Part shown: in pieces, positions 28,019 to 39,006 of the stretch
Numbering within the stretch: the first letter of the stretch is position 1
Layout of the letters: each line of letters starts with the position of its first letter
Origin: an uncultured Clostridia bacterium
Lineage (GTDB): Bacteria; Bacillota; Clostridia; TANB77; CAG-508
Length of the DNA stretch: 64,000 nucleotides
Direction of reading: 5' to 3'
Assembly (NCBI GenBank): GCA_934121905.1
Contig: CAKOVI010000003.1
Location: forward strand, 1-64,000
Notes under the pieces: model-generated
Told to the model about the DNA's origin: nothing
The model's database searches: none
What the model saw: the letters and a program-made list of their open reading frames with translations, nothing else
Program-made: the position numbers and the translations under genes

Positions 28019-30415
28019 TTAGTTTATACTTCTTAACATATCTATTGTTGCATTTATATATTTTGAACTATCTTGGTCATATTCTGGTAATTCTACTAAA
28101 CTTGCTCTTGCTGTTCTTCCATTGCTTCCTAGATTTGTTCTTGCCCAGTTTACCAAATATCCTTGACCATATGTATAAATATGTTTACTCATACCATATC
28201 TTGAACGATAAAATCTTCCTATTTCTTCGTCTCCAATTGTTTCATTTAACCAACCATGTAAATCTACTAAAACTGTTTGACCATTTTGAGATTTTTTATT
28301 TAGTAAAAAATCTCTTAAAGCTCTTGATTCGTAGCTTTGGAATGGTTCTGTTCCATTATAGTTTCTGTCTTTTTTAGTTTGACTTGTGTAACCTGCACTC
28401 CAACATCTATTTATATCTATTCCTTTATTATTAGGTGCTGCACTAAATATAGATGTTCTTCCAGGTCCATTATTTGTCCATCCATGATATTCTCCATCTG
28501 GGTTGACTGATGGGAATATATATATTGTCCATTTACTTGCTAAGTCATTGTCTTGCAATTCAATTAATTTATTTTGAAAATCTTCTGCTATTCTTGTTAG
28601 TACTTGTCCATCATTATTCCATCCGTCTTCAAATCCATGTACTGCAAATGTTGCAAAATAAACATTTGGTCCATCACCTATTTTGTAATATCTTAGGTTT
28701 TGACCATTTGAATCTCCTTTTACTTTTAGACCACTTGAGCCGTATGTACCAGATGTAAGTTCTATTGCTGTTACTTGTTCAAAATAAAATCTTTGTGCAT
28801 TTGTATTATTTTGCCTATATATCTGAATATTAGTACCATTTGTTGTTGTACCATTTGACATATCTAAAAACATATCATCACAAGCTGATATTATGTTAAA
28901 AGAATTATCGTTATTTTTTCTTATTATCCATTTTTGTGCTAATGAATTATTTCCTTCATATTGTTGTACATTTGTACCATTTCTGGCTATTCCCCCTGCT
29001 ACATCCAAAAATTTTCCTGAATTAACATTTTTTATGCTGTAATAACCATTTCCATCATATGTTATTCTAAATTTTTGTTGTAAAACATTGCAATATGACC
29101 ATAATTGTACATTTGCGCTATCATCTTTTGATGCACCACTTATATCTAAAGCACTATTTTTATTTTCGAAAGAACTAATCTTGTAAATACCATCATTTAT
29201 TGACCTAGTACCTTCAATTACTTCTGTACTATTAAATTTGAACTTTTGGGCATTTGTCCCATTTCCTTCAAATATTTGTAACTTAGTTCCATTTTGAGAA
29301 CTACCATTTGATATGTCTAGATATTTATCACCACAAAGTGAAACTATGCTATAATATCCATCTGCATTTTTTGAAATAATCCATTTTTGGGCATTTGTTC
29401 CATTATAATCAAATTGTTGCACTTTTGTTCCATTAGCTGTTCCTGCATTTTGAACATCTAGAACTTTATTAGAATTTACATTTCTTATAACATAGAAACC
29501 GTCTCCTGTATAAGTTATTTTAAATTTTTGTTGTTTTACTTCACATTTATTCCAAATTTGAAGTAAAGCTCCATTGTTTTTTGATGCTGCATCGATATCT
29601 AATACCTTTTTGTTATCTAGTGCTGTTTCTATTTCATAATATCCATCTTCTATTGTTTTTTCTGGCATTATAGCATCTGTTTTTACAAACTTAAATTTTT
29701 GTGCAGTTGTTCCATTTCCTGTATAAACCTGGATATTTGTTCCATTCTTTTTTTCTCCGTATTGAACATCCATATATAAGTCATTACATTTCGATTTTAT
29801 ATATACATATCCATCTTTTGCATCTTCTATAATCCATTTTTGAGCTGCTGTTTGGTTTCGAGTGTATTGCCATACATTAGTTCCTGCTTTTTTATATCCA
29901 CCTTCTACATCTATTGCTTTTCCTGACTTACAGCTAACTAGCTCATATGTAGAATCTTCCTCAGAATATATTACCTTAAATTTTTGTTGTAATACTTTGT
30001 CCTTTTTCCAAATCTGTAAGTTCGCCGAATTGTTTAAAGAACCTTGTGATATATCTAAAACCTGGTTTTCATCTAAGGCTGAACTTATATAATAATAACC
30101 ATCTTCTATTATTCTTTGTTCTTTTGTCTCTACCTGAACTTCATTGCTATTTTCTACACTTTCCACAGAAATTTCATTTTCAGTATCTGAATTTTCTGTT
30201 TCTTGTATGTTTTCTTCAACTACATTATTATTTTGTTCTTTCTCTTTTTCAGTTGTATTCAAACTCTCATTAGCTGTTAAATTTAATTCGTTAATTTGGT
30301 TAGTATTTTCTTTTGTTTCTGCATTGATATTACTATCAGTAGCATTTACATTGTTTAAAAAAAAGTTAATTACTAATAATAAAACTATACTTATACTTCC
30401 TATTTTCTTCTTCAT
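28019..30415 (-). CDS. Secreted ricin-repeat protein with M14-type zinc carboxypeptidase domain
   Basis: 798 residues: signal peptide (1-25), an Asn/Glu-rich linker, three ricin-type beta-trefoil units (about 105-550) with repeating NGTxxQxxxxNGTxAQKW-like motifs, then a carboxypeptidase A-like domain: AVHGFEDGW (His and Glu zinc ligands), FPSVNPDGEYHGW, DINRCW, LVDLHGW (third ligand) and SLVELPE (catalytic Glu). It probably binds wall or host glycans and trims peptides, perhaps peptidoglycan stems. Confidence 0.85.
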   Translation of the reverse strand: MKKKIGSISIVLLLVINFFLNNVNATDSNINAETKENTNQINELNLTANESLNTTEKEKEQNNNVVEENIQETENSDTENEISVESVENSNEVQVETKEQRIIEDGYYYISSALDENQVLDISQGSLNNSANLQIWKKDKVLQQKFKVIYSEEDSTYELVSCKSGKAIDVEGGYKKAGTNVWQYTRNQTAAQKWIIEDAKDGYVYIKSKCNDLYMDVQYGEKKNGTNIQVYTGNGTTAQKFKFVKTDAIMPEKTIEDGYYEIETALDNKKVLDIDAASKNNGALLQIWNKCEVKQQKFKITYTGDGFYVIRNVNSNKVLDVQNAGTANGTKVQQFDYNGTNAQKWIISKNADGYYSIVSLCGDKYLDISNGSSQNGTKLQIFEGNGTNAQKFKFNSTEVIEGTRSINDGIYKISSFENKNSALDISGASKDDSANVQLWSYCNVLQQKFRITYDGNGYYSIKNVNSGKFLDVAGGIARNGTNVQQYEGNNSLAQKWIIRKNNDNSFNIISACDDMFLDMSNGTTTNGTNIQIYRQNNTNAQRFYFEQVTAIELTSGTYGSSGLKVKGDSNGQNLRYYKIGDGPNVYFATFAVHGFEDGWNNDGQVLTRIAEDFQNKLIELQDNDLASKWTIYIFPSVNPDGEYHGWTNNGPGRTSIFSAAPNNKGIDINRCWSAGYTSQTKKDRNYNGTEPFQSYESRALRDFLLNKKSQNGQTVLVDLHGWLNETIGDEEIGRFYRSRYGMSKHIYTYGQGYLVNWARTNLGSNGRTARASLVELPEYDQDSSKYINATIDMLRSIN

Positions 30416-30445
30416 TTTTCCTCCACAACTCTTATCAATTTATTG

Positions 30446-32761
30446 TTAAAATCCTTTGTTTCTATCTACAAATCCATTTATGCCTTTAACTACTCCAGTA
30501 TTAGTATATTGCCAATATATATAATTTCCTTGATAGTCTGATTTATTATTTGGAGCTCCCTTTACATAGTGAGCAAGCCATACTTGGTAACTTGATAACT
30601 CTGATAAATTCATTTTATTATTAAGCCACTCTTTGTTTGCATATATCATAGGGTTATATCCAGCAGATCTTATTCTTTCACAAAATCCTTTTATAGCTTG
30701 TGTCCTATCTTCTTTAGAAATGTAATCTGCTCTTCCGTTTTTGCCTTCTCCTCCGCCTGCCCATTCTACATCTATTACAATAAAACCATTTATTGTATGA
30801 CCATTTAAATTATTTAAAACAAAGTTTGCTTCTTCTTGTCCTTCCCAATAATTTGTTGCTTGTGTTACAAAATATACACTGCTATTAATACCAAGTCTAT
30901 TTGTTTGTTCAATATTATAATCAAATTTAGAATCTTTTTTCATATTACCTTCTGCTCCATATCCTCTAAATCCAATTCTATGAACTACAAAGTCTAATCC
31001 TTCATTTTTAACACTTGTCCAATCTATGTTTCCTTGAAATTGAGATACATCAATTCCATCAAATTCTATTTTATTTAATTTGAATTTTTGTGCATTTGTA
31101 TTGTTTCCTTCAAAAACTTGAATATTAGTTCCATTTCTTGTACTTGCATTATTTACATCTAAAAATAATTCATTACATCTAGAAATTATATTATAATATC
31201 CGTTACCACAATCTTTTATTATCCATTGTTGAGCTTTAGAATTATTTCCGTCATATTGCCATACATTGGTTCCATTTCTTTTTGCTCCACCTGAAACATC
31301 TAATGCTTTTCCTGAATTTACATTAGTTATTTGATAAAATCCATTATCTAAATATGTAATGATAAATTTTTGTTGGTCGACACTACAATTATCCCAAATT
31401 TGGACATTAGCACCTGAATTTCTAGATGCTGCATCTATATCTAGTACCTTGCTTCCACGTAGCTTTGACTCAATTGTATATATTCCATTAGATATAGTTT
31501 TAGTTCCACCAATATCTAATTTATTAAATCTAAATTTCTGTGCTTTTGTATTATTTCCTTCATATAGCTGAATATTTGAACCATTTTTTGCATCTCCATT
31601 TGCAACATCAATATATAATCCATTGCATTTTGAAATCACATTATAATATCCATTTCCAGCATCTTTTATTACCCACTTTTGAGCATCCGAACCATTTTTG
31701 TCATATTGCCATATATTCGTCCAATTCTTTCTTGCACCACCTTGTACATCTAGTACTTTTTCTGAATTTAGATTTTCAATAGTATAATATCCATTACCAA
31801 TATACTTAATTATAAACTTTTGCTGACTTACTTTTACATTTTTCCATAATTGAATATTTGCTCCTGAATTTGTTTGTGCCCCACTTACATCTAATATCAT
31901 ATTATTATTTAGTGCAGAACTAATATAATAAATTCCTTCCTCAATTGTTTTTGTTCCATTATATTCTTGTGCTTCAAAAAACTTAAATTTTTGTGCATTT
32001 GAATTATTTCCATAATATGCCTGAATATTGGTTCCATTTGCTGTATGTGCATTAGAAACATCTAAATATAAATCACCGTTCTTTGATACTATCGAAAAAT
32101 ATCCATTTCCTTCATCCCTTATAGACCATTGTTGCTCATCTGAATTATTTGCATCATATTGCACTACATTTCTGTCTTGATTAACTGTTAGATATTTTCC
32201 AGACCTAAATGACATTATGCTATAATATCCATTTTGCAAATATGTTATTTTAAATGCCTGTTGTTCTACTCTATCATTTCTCCAAATTTGTGCATTTGCA
32301 TAATTTGATGTGTCCCCACCTGATATATCAACTACTTTGCTTTCATCTAAAGCTGTAGCAATAAAATATGTACCATCTTGAATTGTTTGAGTATTGATTA
32401 CTGCTCTTTCATTATTTTCTAGCATCATTGTAGATATACTATCTTCTTTGGTTTCTGTTTCTTCATTTATTTCATTATCAACACTTACTTCATTAGTTGT
32501 TTCATTTTCTGTGTTGGCATATTCTACCTCATTTGCTTCCACTTGGTTTGTCTCGTTTAATGTTACCATATTATTTGTTGAAATGTTTTCTTCATTTTGT
32601 GTTGTATTTTCTGATATATCCTCATTTATCGTACTAATATTTTGTTCTTGTATTAGTTCTTCTTCATTTTGATTTGTATTGTTTTCTGCAAATATGTAAT
32701 TAGGACTACATAGTAAAACAGCTATAATATACATTGTTAAAATTCTTTTTGATAATTTCAT
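30446..32761 (-). CDS. Secreted ricin-repeat protein with GH25 lysozyme domain
   Basis: 771 residues: signal peptide (1-25), Asn/Glu/Thr-rich linker, three ricin-type trefoils (about 125-550) and a C-terminal GH25 muramidase: FDGIDVSQFQGNIDW, FVVHRIGFRG, GFIVIDVEWAG with the catalytic acids and YIYWQYTNTG. The trefoils resemble those of the neighbour at 28019, so the pair arose by duplication of the binding module with a different enzyme. Confidence 0.88.
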   Translation of the reverse strand: MKLSKRILTMYIIAVLLCSPNYIFAENNTNQNEEELIQEQNISTINEDISENTTQNEENISTNNMVTLNETNQVEANEVEYANTENETTNEVSVDNEINEETETKEDSISTMMLENNERAVINTQTIQDGTYFIATALDESKVVDISGGDTSNYANAQIWRNDRVEQQAFKITYLQNGYYSIMSFRSGKYLTVNQDRNVVQYDANNSDEQQWSIRDEGNGYFSIVSKNGDLYLDVSNAHTANGTNIQAYYGNNSNAQKFKFFEAQEYNGTKTIEEGIYYISSALNNNMILDVSGAQTNSGANIQLWKNVKVSQQKFIIKYIGNGYYTIENLNSEKVLDVQGGARKNWTNIWQYDKNGSDAQKWVIKDAGNGYYNVISKCNGLYIDVANGDAKNGSNIQLYEGNNTKAQKFRFNKLDIGGTKTISNGIYTIESKLRGSKVLDIDAASRNSGANVQIWDNCSVDQQKFIITYLDNGFYQITNVNSGKALDVSGGAKRNGTNVWQYDGNNSKAQQWIIKDCGNGYYNIISRCNELFLDVNNASTRNGTNIQVFEGNNTNAQKFKLNKIEFDGIDVSQFQGNIDWTSVKNEGLDFVVHRIGFRGYGAEGNMKKDSKFDYNIEQTNRLGINSSVYFVTQATNYWEGQEEANFVLNNLNGHTINGFIVIDVEWAGGGEGKNGRADYISKEDRTQAIKGFCERIRSAGYNPMIYANKEWLNNKMNLSELSSYQVWLAHYVKGAPNNKSDYQGNYIYWQYTNTGVVKGINGFVDRNKGF

Positions 32762-32857
32762 TTTTTATCCCTTCCATTATATAAATTTAGAAATTTTAGT
32801 ATATTAATATTTCCATTTTTATTTTATCTCATTTTTCTCCATATTTCAATATAAATT

Positions 32858-35420
32858 TTATCCATTTTTTTTATAGTAAAATTTGTTTATTATTATTAAA
32901 GCAATAATTCCAACAATACTTATTATCATTCCTTGTTTTAATCCTTTACATTGATATTTAAATTCAATTTTGTGATTTCCAGGACTCATTTTTATTGCTA
33001 TAAATTCTGCATCATTTTCAGCTTGCGTATAATTTCCATCAACATAAATTTTCCATCCTGTTTCATATGGTATTGTAGTTGAAAGATAGCCTTCTTCTTC
33101 ACAATTTATATTTCCGCTTAACTTATTATGCTTATACTTTAATCCCTCTAATTGAGATTTTTGTAATGTTTCATAGCTTTCATTTATTTCGTTATAGTTT
33201 AAAGCTTTTAAATAAAATTCATCTATATTAACCTTATTTTCAGTGTTAAAATATAATTTTATATTTAATTTTTCTTTTATATTAGCTTTATTTCTGTTTA
33301 TATTTAACACTCCCATTTTATTTGAGCCTAAATATAAATCATAAAATTCATCATTTATATATAACTTAAATGCTGAATTATCAGAATTATAATTACTTTT
33401 TATATAAAAATATAGATTGTTATTTTCGATATTTTTCAAATCATAATTTAATTCTATATAAGAATTTTCGTCTAATCCCTTATATTCTGCATCTTCTTTT
33501 TGGACTTTTTCTAATTTTATATTTTGTAAATCTATATCATTAAAATATGTTAATTTTGTTTCATTTAATTGATTCAAGAAGCTTTCTTGCAGTTCAAATG
33601 GATTATTCTCTTTTCCATTTTCTATATTTTTTATATAACCTTTAGTCATATATCCAATTGATAATTTATTTTCGTTTTCTAATAACTTATTTTCGCCTAT
33701 ATCTTTTACTTCCTTAAAATTTTCTTCAACCCCAGATGATGAAATTTTATATTTAATTCCAAACAACATATCTGTTAAAAAAGTATTTCCGCTTCCATAT
33801 GAAGGCCAATCCATGTAATAATTATAACCTATTTTCTTTAATAAATTTGTTACATTGCTGTCATATGTAGAACTTGAATGACCTATTCCATTATAGTTAA
33901 ATAATAAAGAATCATTTAAATAAAAATTGCTTTTCTTTTCGATTCTGTATAAACTATTATCATAAGCTCTTACTTCATCAAACATTTCCAAATATTTTTT
34001 TACTGATTGGACATATGGTGTCCTTTCAAGATGTTCAATATTTTTATATGCATAACTATAATTATACAATAGCTCTACTAATCCAAATATTATTATTAAA
34101 CCAACAAATATTTTCTTTTCTTTTTTTATGTACATTATAAAACAAATCGAATAAATTATTAATAATATGGCAGATATATAAATAGAAAAATTCTCTATAT
34201 AATCATATTTTTCCATATATATTCCAACACATACTAATAGATTAAATACACTTATTCCAATTACCTGTTTTAAAGGAATTTCTTTTATTTTTTTTATGCC
34301 ACTTCCTGCAATCATTATCATTATAAAAGAAAATATAAATGAATATCTGTATGGAAATCCTGTTGGATTTTTAAAACCATGCCATAATAAATTAAGTAGT
34401 TTATTGTGCATCATGAAAATCATTAGTAATATCAATACTATTGCACTGATTTTCTCTTTGATTTTTATATTTTTATTTATGAAAAATATTTCTACAAAGA
34501 AAATTGTTATTAGCCCACTATAAATATTTGGTAAACCATAAAATACCTCATGATTATTTATAGCTCCAGGTAATAGTTTTCCTAAAAGTTCTATATATTT
34601 AAAATTAGATTCTTTAATATCGCTTAAAAATACACTAACTTCACTGCCTTTACCATCTGATAGCATAAAATACACTGGAATTATTATAACACTTGATATT
34701 GCTAGTCCAATAATACTATATAAAGCAAATTTAAAGAAATCTTTTATTATAATTTTTATACTCCTGTGTTCATAATTTATTATATATGAATACATGTAAT
34801 ATATAGCTACAAAAATGCAAATTGAAAAACCTATATAAAAATTAGTTATAATAGCTAAACTTAGTGTAATTATGTACATATTTGCTTTTTGTTTTTTTAT
34901 CACTTTATCAATTCCTATACATATTAGTGGTAGAAAAATCATTCCATCTAACCACATAATATTCATCTGAAATGCTGCAACAAATCCACATAGAGAATAT
35001 GTTATACCTAATAACATACTTATTTTATTATTTTCTGACTTGCTTTTTAAAAATTCATAACATGTAACAGCACATGTAATTAACTTTAGTCCTGTTACTA
35101 AAACTAAAACCTCGGCAAAATGAGTTTCTTTGAAAAATACAAATAATATGTTAAATGGACTTAATAAGTAATAAGCCCATATTCCTAACATACTTCCCCC
35201 AATTGATTTTCCCAAACTATATATACTAGATTGTTGTCCAATTATAACATTTTTCATATATGCCCAATACTCATAATATTGACCTGCTATGTCTCCTGCT
35301 ATTAGGGAATTTTTTCCAAACGGATATATTCCGTGTAATTATAAGGTATAACACATATATTATTAATGTACATAATATAACAAAAATTTCTGCTTTATGT
35401 TTCTTTAAAAATTTTTTCAT
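32858..35420 (-). CDS. YfhO-family membrane protein; +1 frameshift at CGGA
   Basis: The main frame (to 35257) lacks the family's N-terminus. It is found in another frame from an ATG at 35420, four bases after the upstream gene, and joins at CGGA 35333-35330. The joined start MKKFLKKHKAEIF, one helix, then IYPFGKNSLIAGDIAGQYYEY aligns without gaps with the paralogue at 35425 (VPFGENSILKCDLYQQYVNF). The total is 854 residues (3n+1 bases): about twelve membrane helices, an extracellular domain with EGYLSTTIPYETGWKIYVDG and a last helix. YfhO proteins are needed to glycosylate teichoic acids (family knowledge). Confidence 0.88.
35330..35333 (-). other. In-frame CGGA, +1 frameshift site 5
   Basis: Zero frame: ATA ATT ACA CGG AAT ATA, ending after about 14 more codons. 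The continuing frame: GGA ATA TAT CCG TTT GGA. One residue is decoded at CGGA, opposite Lys in the paralogue. Confidence 0.85.
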
Positions 35421-35424
35421 TATT

Positions 35425-38016
35425 TTACCTTTCATTTTTTCTTGTTAATAGTAACTTTTTCTTATTTGATTCTATCTCTATTGCTATAATTATAATAGTT
35501 ATTGCTAAACTTAATATTGTTATTTTTAATCCAAGTTTATATCCCGGTACTTCATAATAGATATGTATTTTATGTGTTCCTTTTTCAAGTTTAATTCCTG
35601 TGAAAACATCTGAAATAGGTCCTATATCTGCTTCTTTTCCATCAACATAAGCTTTCCATCCACTATCATAACTTATACCTAAAACTAAATATCCATCGTT
35701 TTCAAAATTTGCTGTTCCATCTAATCCATTTGACAATATCTCTTTTTCATCAAATTTATTTTTATCATTTTTATGGTCTAATAAATTTTGTATTTTGTCA
35801 TTATCTGAAGCATATATATAGATTTTTTCTAAATCTGACATTGTTGAAATTTCAAATTTAAATTCTTCGCCTTTATTTAAATGTTTTATTCCTTTTATTC
35901 CTGCTTCTGTTGACCATAAATCTGCATATTTCTTAAACTTAACTTCTTGATTTATGTATAACTGTAAATTATTATCACTAAATAAATATAAATTAGTATC
36001 CTTTTTGGCTTTTACCATATATTTTACATTATATGTTTTTGTTGTTTCATCATAATTTACTTCTTTTTTGCAAGTAACTATATCTGTTTTGTCAATATCC
36101 TCAAAATATCTTTCTTGTTCTTCTTCATTCATATTGCATAGATATTCATTTTGAATCTCAAATGGATTTTTGTTTTCTGTACTTACATTATCTTTTAAAT
36201 AAAAACCTATATCAAAAGCATTTTTATTTTTGTAAATATAATATCCGTCACAAGTTTCAATATATTCAAATCCATATATTTGGTTATCTTCTAATTTCTC
36301 TTTACTAATATAATATTTTACTCCTACTAAAGAATAATTTATATTTGTTCCACTAAATGATGTTAACCATAACCCATCTGCTCTTTGTATATTGTATCCT
36401 AATTTATACATATTTTTTATTGTATCTTTATTTCGTGCAGATGTAAAATATCCAATATTGCTATATCCAAATCTCATTGACATATTATTTCCATAAACAT
36501 CTGGCATAAAAATTATTCTTTCAGTTTCTGGATTTTCCAATTTGGTTTGAATCTCCTGCATTATTGTATTATATTGAGTAAAGTATTCTCTTTTAAAATA
36601 TTTATCATTGTTTTCCTGACCATTTTTTGCTCCAATCATCAAATCAACGATTATCAATAATAAAAGAACAGTCGTAATACCTTTCTCAACATTTAGTTTC
36701 TTTACATTTTCTTTTATGTATAAAGTAATAATCATTCCCAAATATATTAAAACCGAAATTACTATATCAACATTAGTAATTTTAAAATTTGTTTCTGGAA
36801 AATAATATTTTTTGTTGCAGATAATTTCAGCTACAGTTATTAAACCGAAAATTAATATGCTAACTAAATAATGTGTTTTTTTAGTCTCTTTTAAGTTTTG
36901 ATATTCTCTAAATGCCATAATAATAGTAATAAATATAAATGCATATGAATATCTATAATAAAAACAATTTGGAGTTGTAAATCCGTGCCAAATTTTATTT
37001 AAAATTGGTGAAATTATCGGTAACATTAAAAATATCAATATGCTTGAAAATACTATTTTTTCCTTGATATCTACTTTTTTATTTAAGTAATATAAAGGAA
37101 TAAGTGCGCTAATAATAGTGCTTGCAAACATTAATCCTGCCTGCTCTGAATAATCATATACATAGTTATTAAAAAATACATTTGAAAGTGCTGCTATTTT
37201 TTCATTTTCTATATTTATAATTTTAGTATTTTGTGTAGACATATTTCCACTCAATTGCCTAATAGATGGAATAAACAAAACCATTATTATTCCAAATGAT
37301 ATAGCAATTGAAAAAATAAATATAATTAGTTTTTTAACAAATTTTTTAATTTGCCCTTTTTCAGTTATTTTATTTTTTATAATATATTTTGCTATAAAAT
37401 ATATGCCTGCAACAAATGCATTTATAAATCCTAAATAATAGTTTGTCCATAATCCATATGTTAATGCAAGTATTACAGGATATATTTTTCCGCCATCTAT
37501 AAATTTATCAACAAAGTATAGAGCTATTGGTAATACATATAAACAATCTAACCACATAATATGGAAACTATAGCATATAACATATGAACAATATGCATAT
37601 ATTAAGCCAAATATAATTATGTCATTTTTCTCATATTTATAAGTATGTTTCAAATAGAAAACTGCACTATTTGCAATTAATAAGATTTTTATTAGTGTTA
37701 ATATCTCAACTCCAATATCCATATTTTCCGAATTGAAAAATATTACAATTATATTTAGTGGACTTGCTAAGTAATAAGCAAATGTTGTAAAAAAGTTATT
37801 ACCTAGCCCTAAATTCCACGACATCATAATACTTTTTCCATTTAATAATACATCTTTTAAATAACAGAAAAAGTTAACATACTGTTGATATAAATCACAT
37901 TTTAATATTGAATTTTCTCCAAAAGGAACTATTTTCATCATACACAAATACAAAAGATATATTATTATTCCAAATATTGTTGTTAAAAAATATTTGTTTT
38001 TTATTAATTTTTTCAT
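35425..38016 (-). CDS. YfhO-family membrane protein
   Basis: 863 residues with an intact reading frame. N-terminal helix, VPFGENSILKCDLYQQYV, about twelve membrane helices, extracellular domain with GYLVLGISYDSGWKAYVDG and a final helix. A tandem paralogue of the gene at 32858. Likely GT-C type activity on surface glycan (family knowledge). Confidence 0.88.
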   Translation of the reverse strand: MKKLIKNKYFLTTIFGIIIYLLYLCMMKIVPFGENSILKCDLYQQYVNFFCYLKDVLLNGKSIMMSWNLGLGNNFFTTFAYYLASPLNIIVIFFNSENMDIGVEILTLIKILLIANSAVFYLKHTYKYEKNDIIIFGLIYAYCSYVICYSFHIMWLDCLYVLPIALYFVDKFIDGGKIYPVILALTYGLWTNYYLGFINAFVAGIYFIAKYIIKNKITEKGQIKKFVKKLIIFIFSIAISFGIIMVLFIPSIRQLSGNMSTQNTKIINIENEKIAALSNVFFNNYVYDYSEQAGLMFASTIISALIPLYYLNKKVDIKEKIVFSSILIFLMLPIISPILNKIWHGFTTPNCFYYRYSYAFIFITIIMAFREYQNLKETKKTHYLVSILIFGLITVAEIICNKKYYFPETNFKITNVDIVISVLIYLGMIITLYIKENVKKLNVEKGITTVLLLLIIVDLMIGAKNGQENNDKYFKREYFTQYNTIMQEIQTKLENPETERIIFMPDVYGNNMSMRFGYSNIGYFTSARNKDTIKNMYKLGYNIQRADGLWLTSFSGTNINYSLVGVKYYISKEKLEDNQIYGFEYIETCDGYYIYKNKNAFDIGFYLKDNVSTENKNPFEIQNEYLCNMNEEEQERYFEDIDKTDIVTCKKEVNYDETTKTYNVKYMVKAKKDTNLYLFSDNNLQLYINQEVKFKKYADLWSTEAGIKGIKHLNKGEEFKFEISTMSDLEKIYIYASDNDKIQNLLDHKNDKNKFDEKEILSNGLDGTANFENDGYLVLGISYDSGWKAYVDGKEADIGPISDVFTGIKLEKGTHKIHIYYEVPGYKLGLKITILSLAITIIIIAIEIESNKKKLLLTRKNER

Positions 38017-38037
38017 CTAAAAGCTCCCTATAATATT

Positions 38038-38985
38038 TTACAAATCATTTTGTTCTTTTTGTCCATTATATTCATTTACAAAATACAATGGTCTATTTTT
38101 GGTTTCCTTAAATATTCTACCTAAATACTCTCCTACAATTCCAAATAATAAAATTTGAACTCCAGAGAAAAATAATATTAACAATATTATTGCTTGGAAA
38201 GCTTGTATAAAAGTGTTTGTGACTATACATTTAGCAATTACATATATAAAATATATTCCAAGCATTAAAAATGTTGGAACAGCAACATATGTTGCAAGTT
38301 TTAAAGGTGAAGTTGTAAATGATGTTATTCCACTTATTGCTAAATCTATTAATTTAAAATAATTCCATTTTGTTTTTCCAGCAACTCTAGGTGGTCTTTC
38401 AAATAAAACTTCTTTTTTCTTATATCCAATCCAACTGAACATACTTTTCAAGCATCTTTCAGATTCTTTCATTTTCTTTAAAGCATTTATACATCTTCTA
38501 TCTATTAACCTGTAATTTCCTGTATCTTTTTGTATTTCTACATTTGTCATTTCCTGTAATACTCTATAATACATTTTAGATGTAAATTTCTTTAAAAAAC
38601 TTTCACCTGTTCTTTTTTTACGTCTTGCATATACATCATCATAACCTTCTTCCCAGTATTTTACCATTTCAGGTATTAATTCAGGTGGGTCTTGAAGATC
38701 TGCATCCATAAAAATTGCACAATCTCCTGTTACATAGTCAAGTCCTGCTGCCAACGCAACTTCTTGTCCAAAATTTCTTGAAAAATCAAGATAGCAATAT
38801 CTTTCATCTTCATTTCTATATCCCTTTATAATTTCTAGAGATTTGTCTTTACTTCCATCATTTACAAATAATATCTCAAATTCATAATTCCCCATTTCAT
38901 TCATTATTTTATCTAATTTTTCTTTTAAAAATGGTAATGATTCTTCCTCATTATATGTTGGTATTATTATACTTATTTTCTTCAT
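38038..38985 (-). CDS. Polyprenyl-phosphate glycosyltransferase (GtrB/DPM1 family)
   Basis: 315 residues from MKKISIIIPTYNEEES. GT2 motifs FVNDGSKD, FMDADLQDPPELI and RLIDRRC, followed by two C-terminal membrane helices (about 230-290). It makes a polyprenyl-phospho-sugar donor for the YfhO-type enzymes next to it (inference from the GtrA/B/C logic). Confidence 0.9.
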   Translation of the reverse strand: MKKISIIIPTYNEEESLPFLKEKLDKIMNEMGNYEFEILFVNDGSKDKSLEIIKGYRNEDERYCYLDFSRNFGQEVALAAGLDYVTGDCAIFMDADLQDPPELIPEMVKYWEEGYDDVYARRKKRTGESFLKKFTSKMYYRVLQEMTNVEIQKDTGNYRLIDRRCINALKKMKESERCLKSMFSWIGYKKKEVLFERPPRVAGKTKWNYFKLIDLAISGITSFTTSPLKLATYVAVPTFLMLGIYFIYVIAKCIVTNTFIQAFQAIILLILFFSGVQILLFGIVGEYLGRIFKETKNRPLYFVNEYNGQKEQNDL

Positions 38986-39006
38986 ATCTTTTCTACCTTT
39001 CATATT

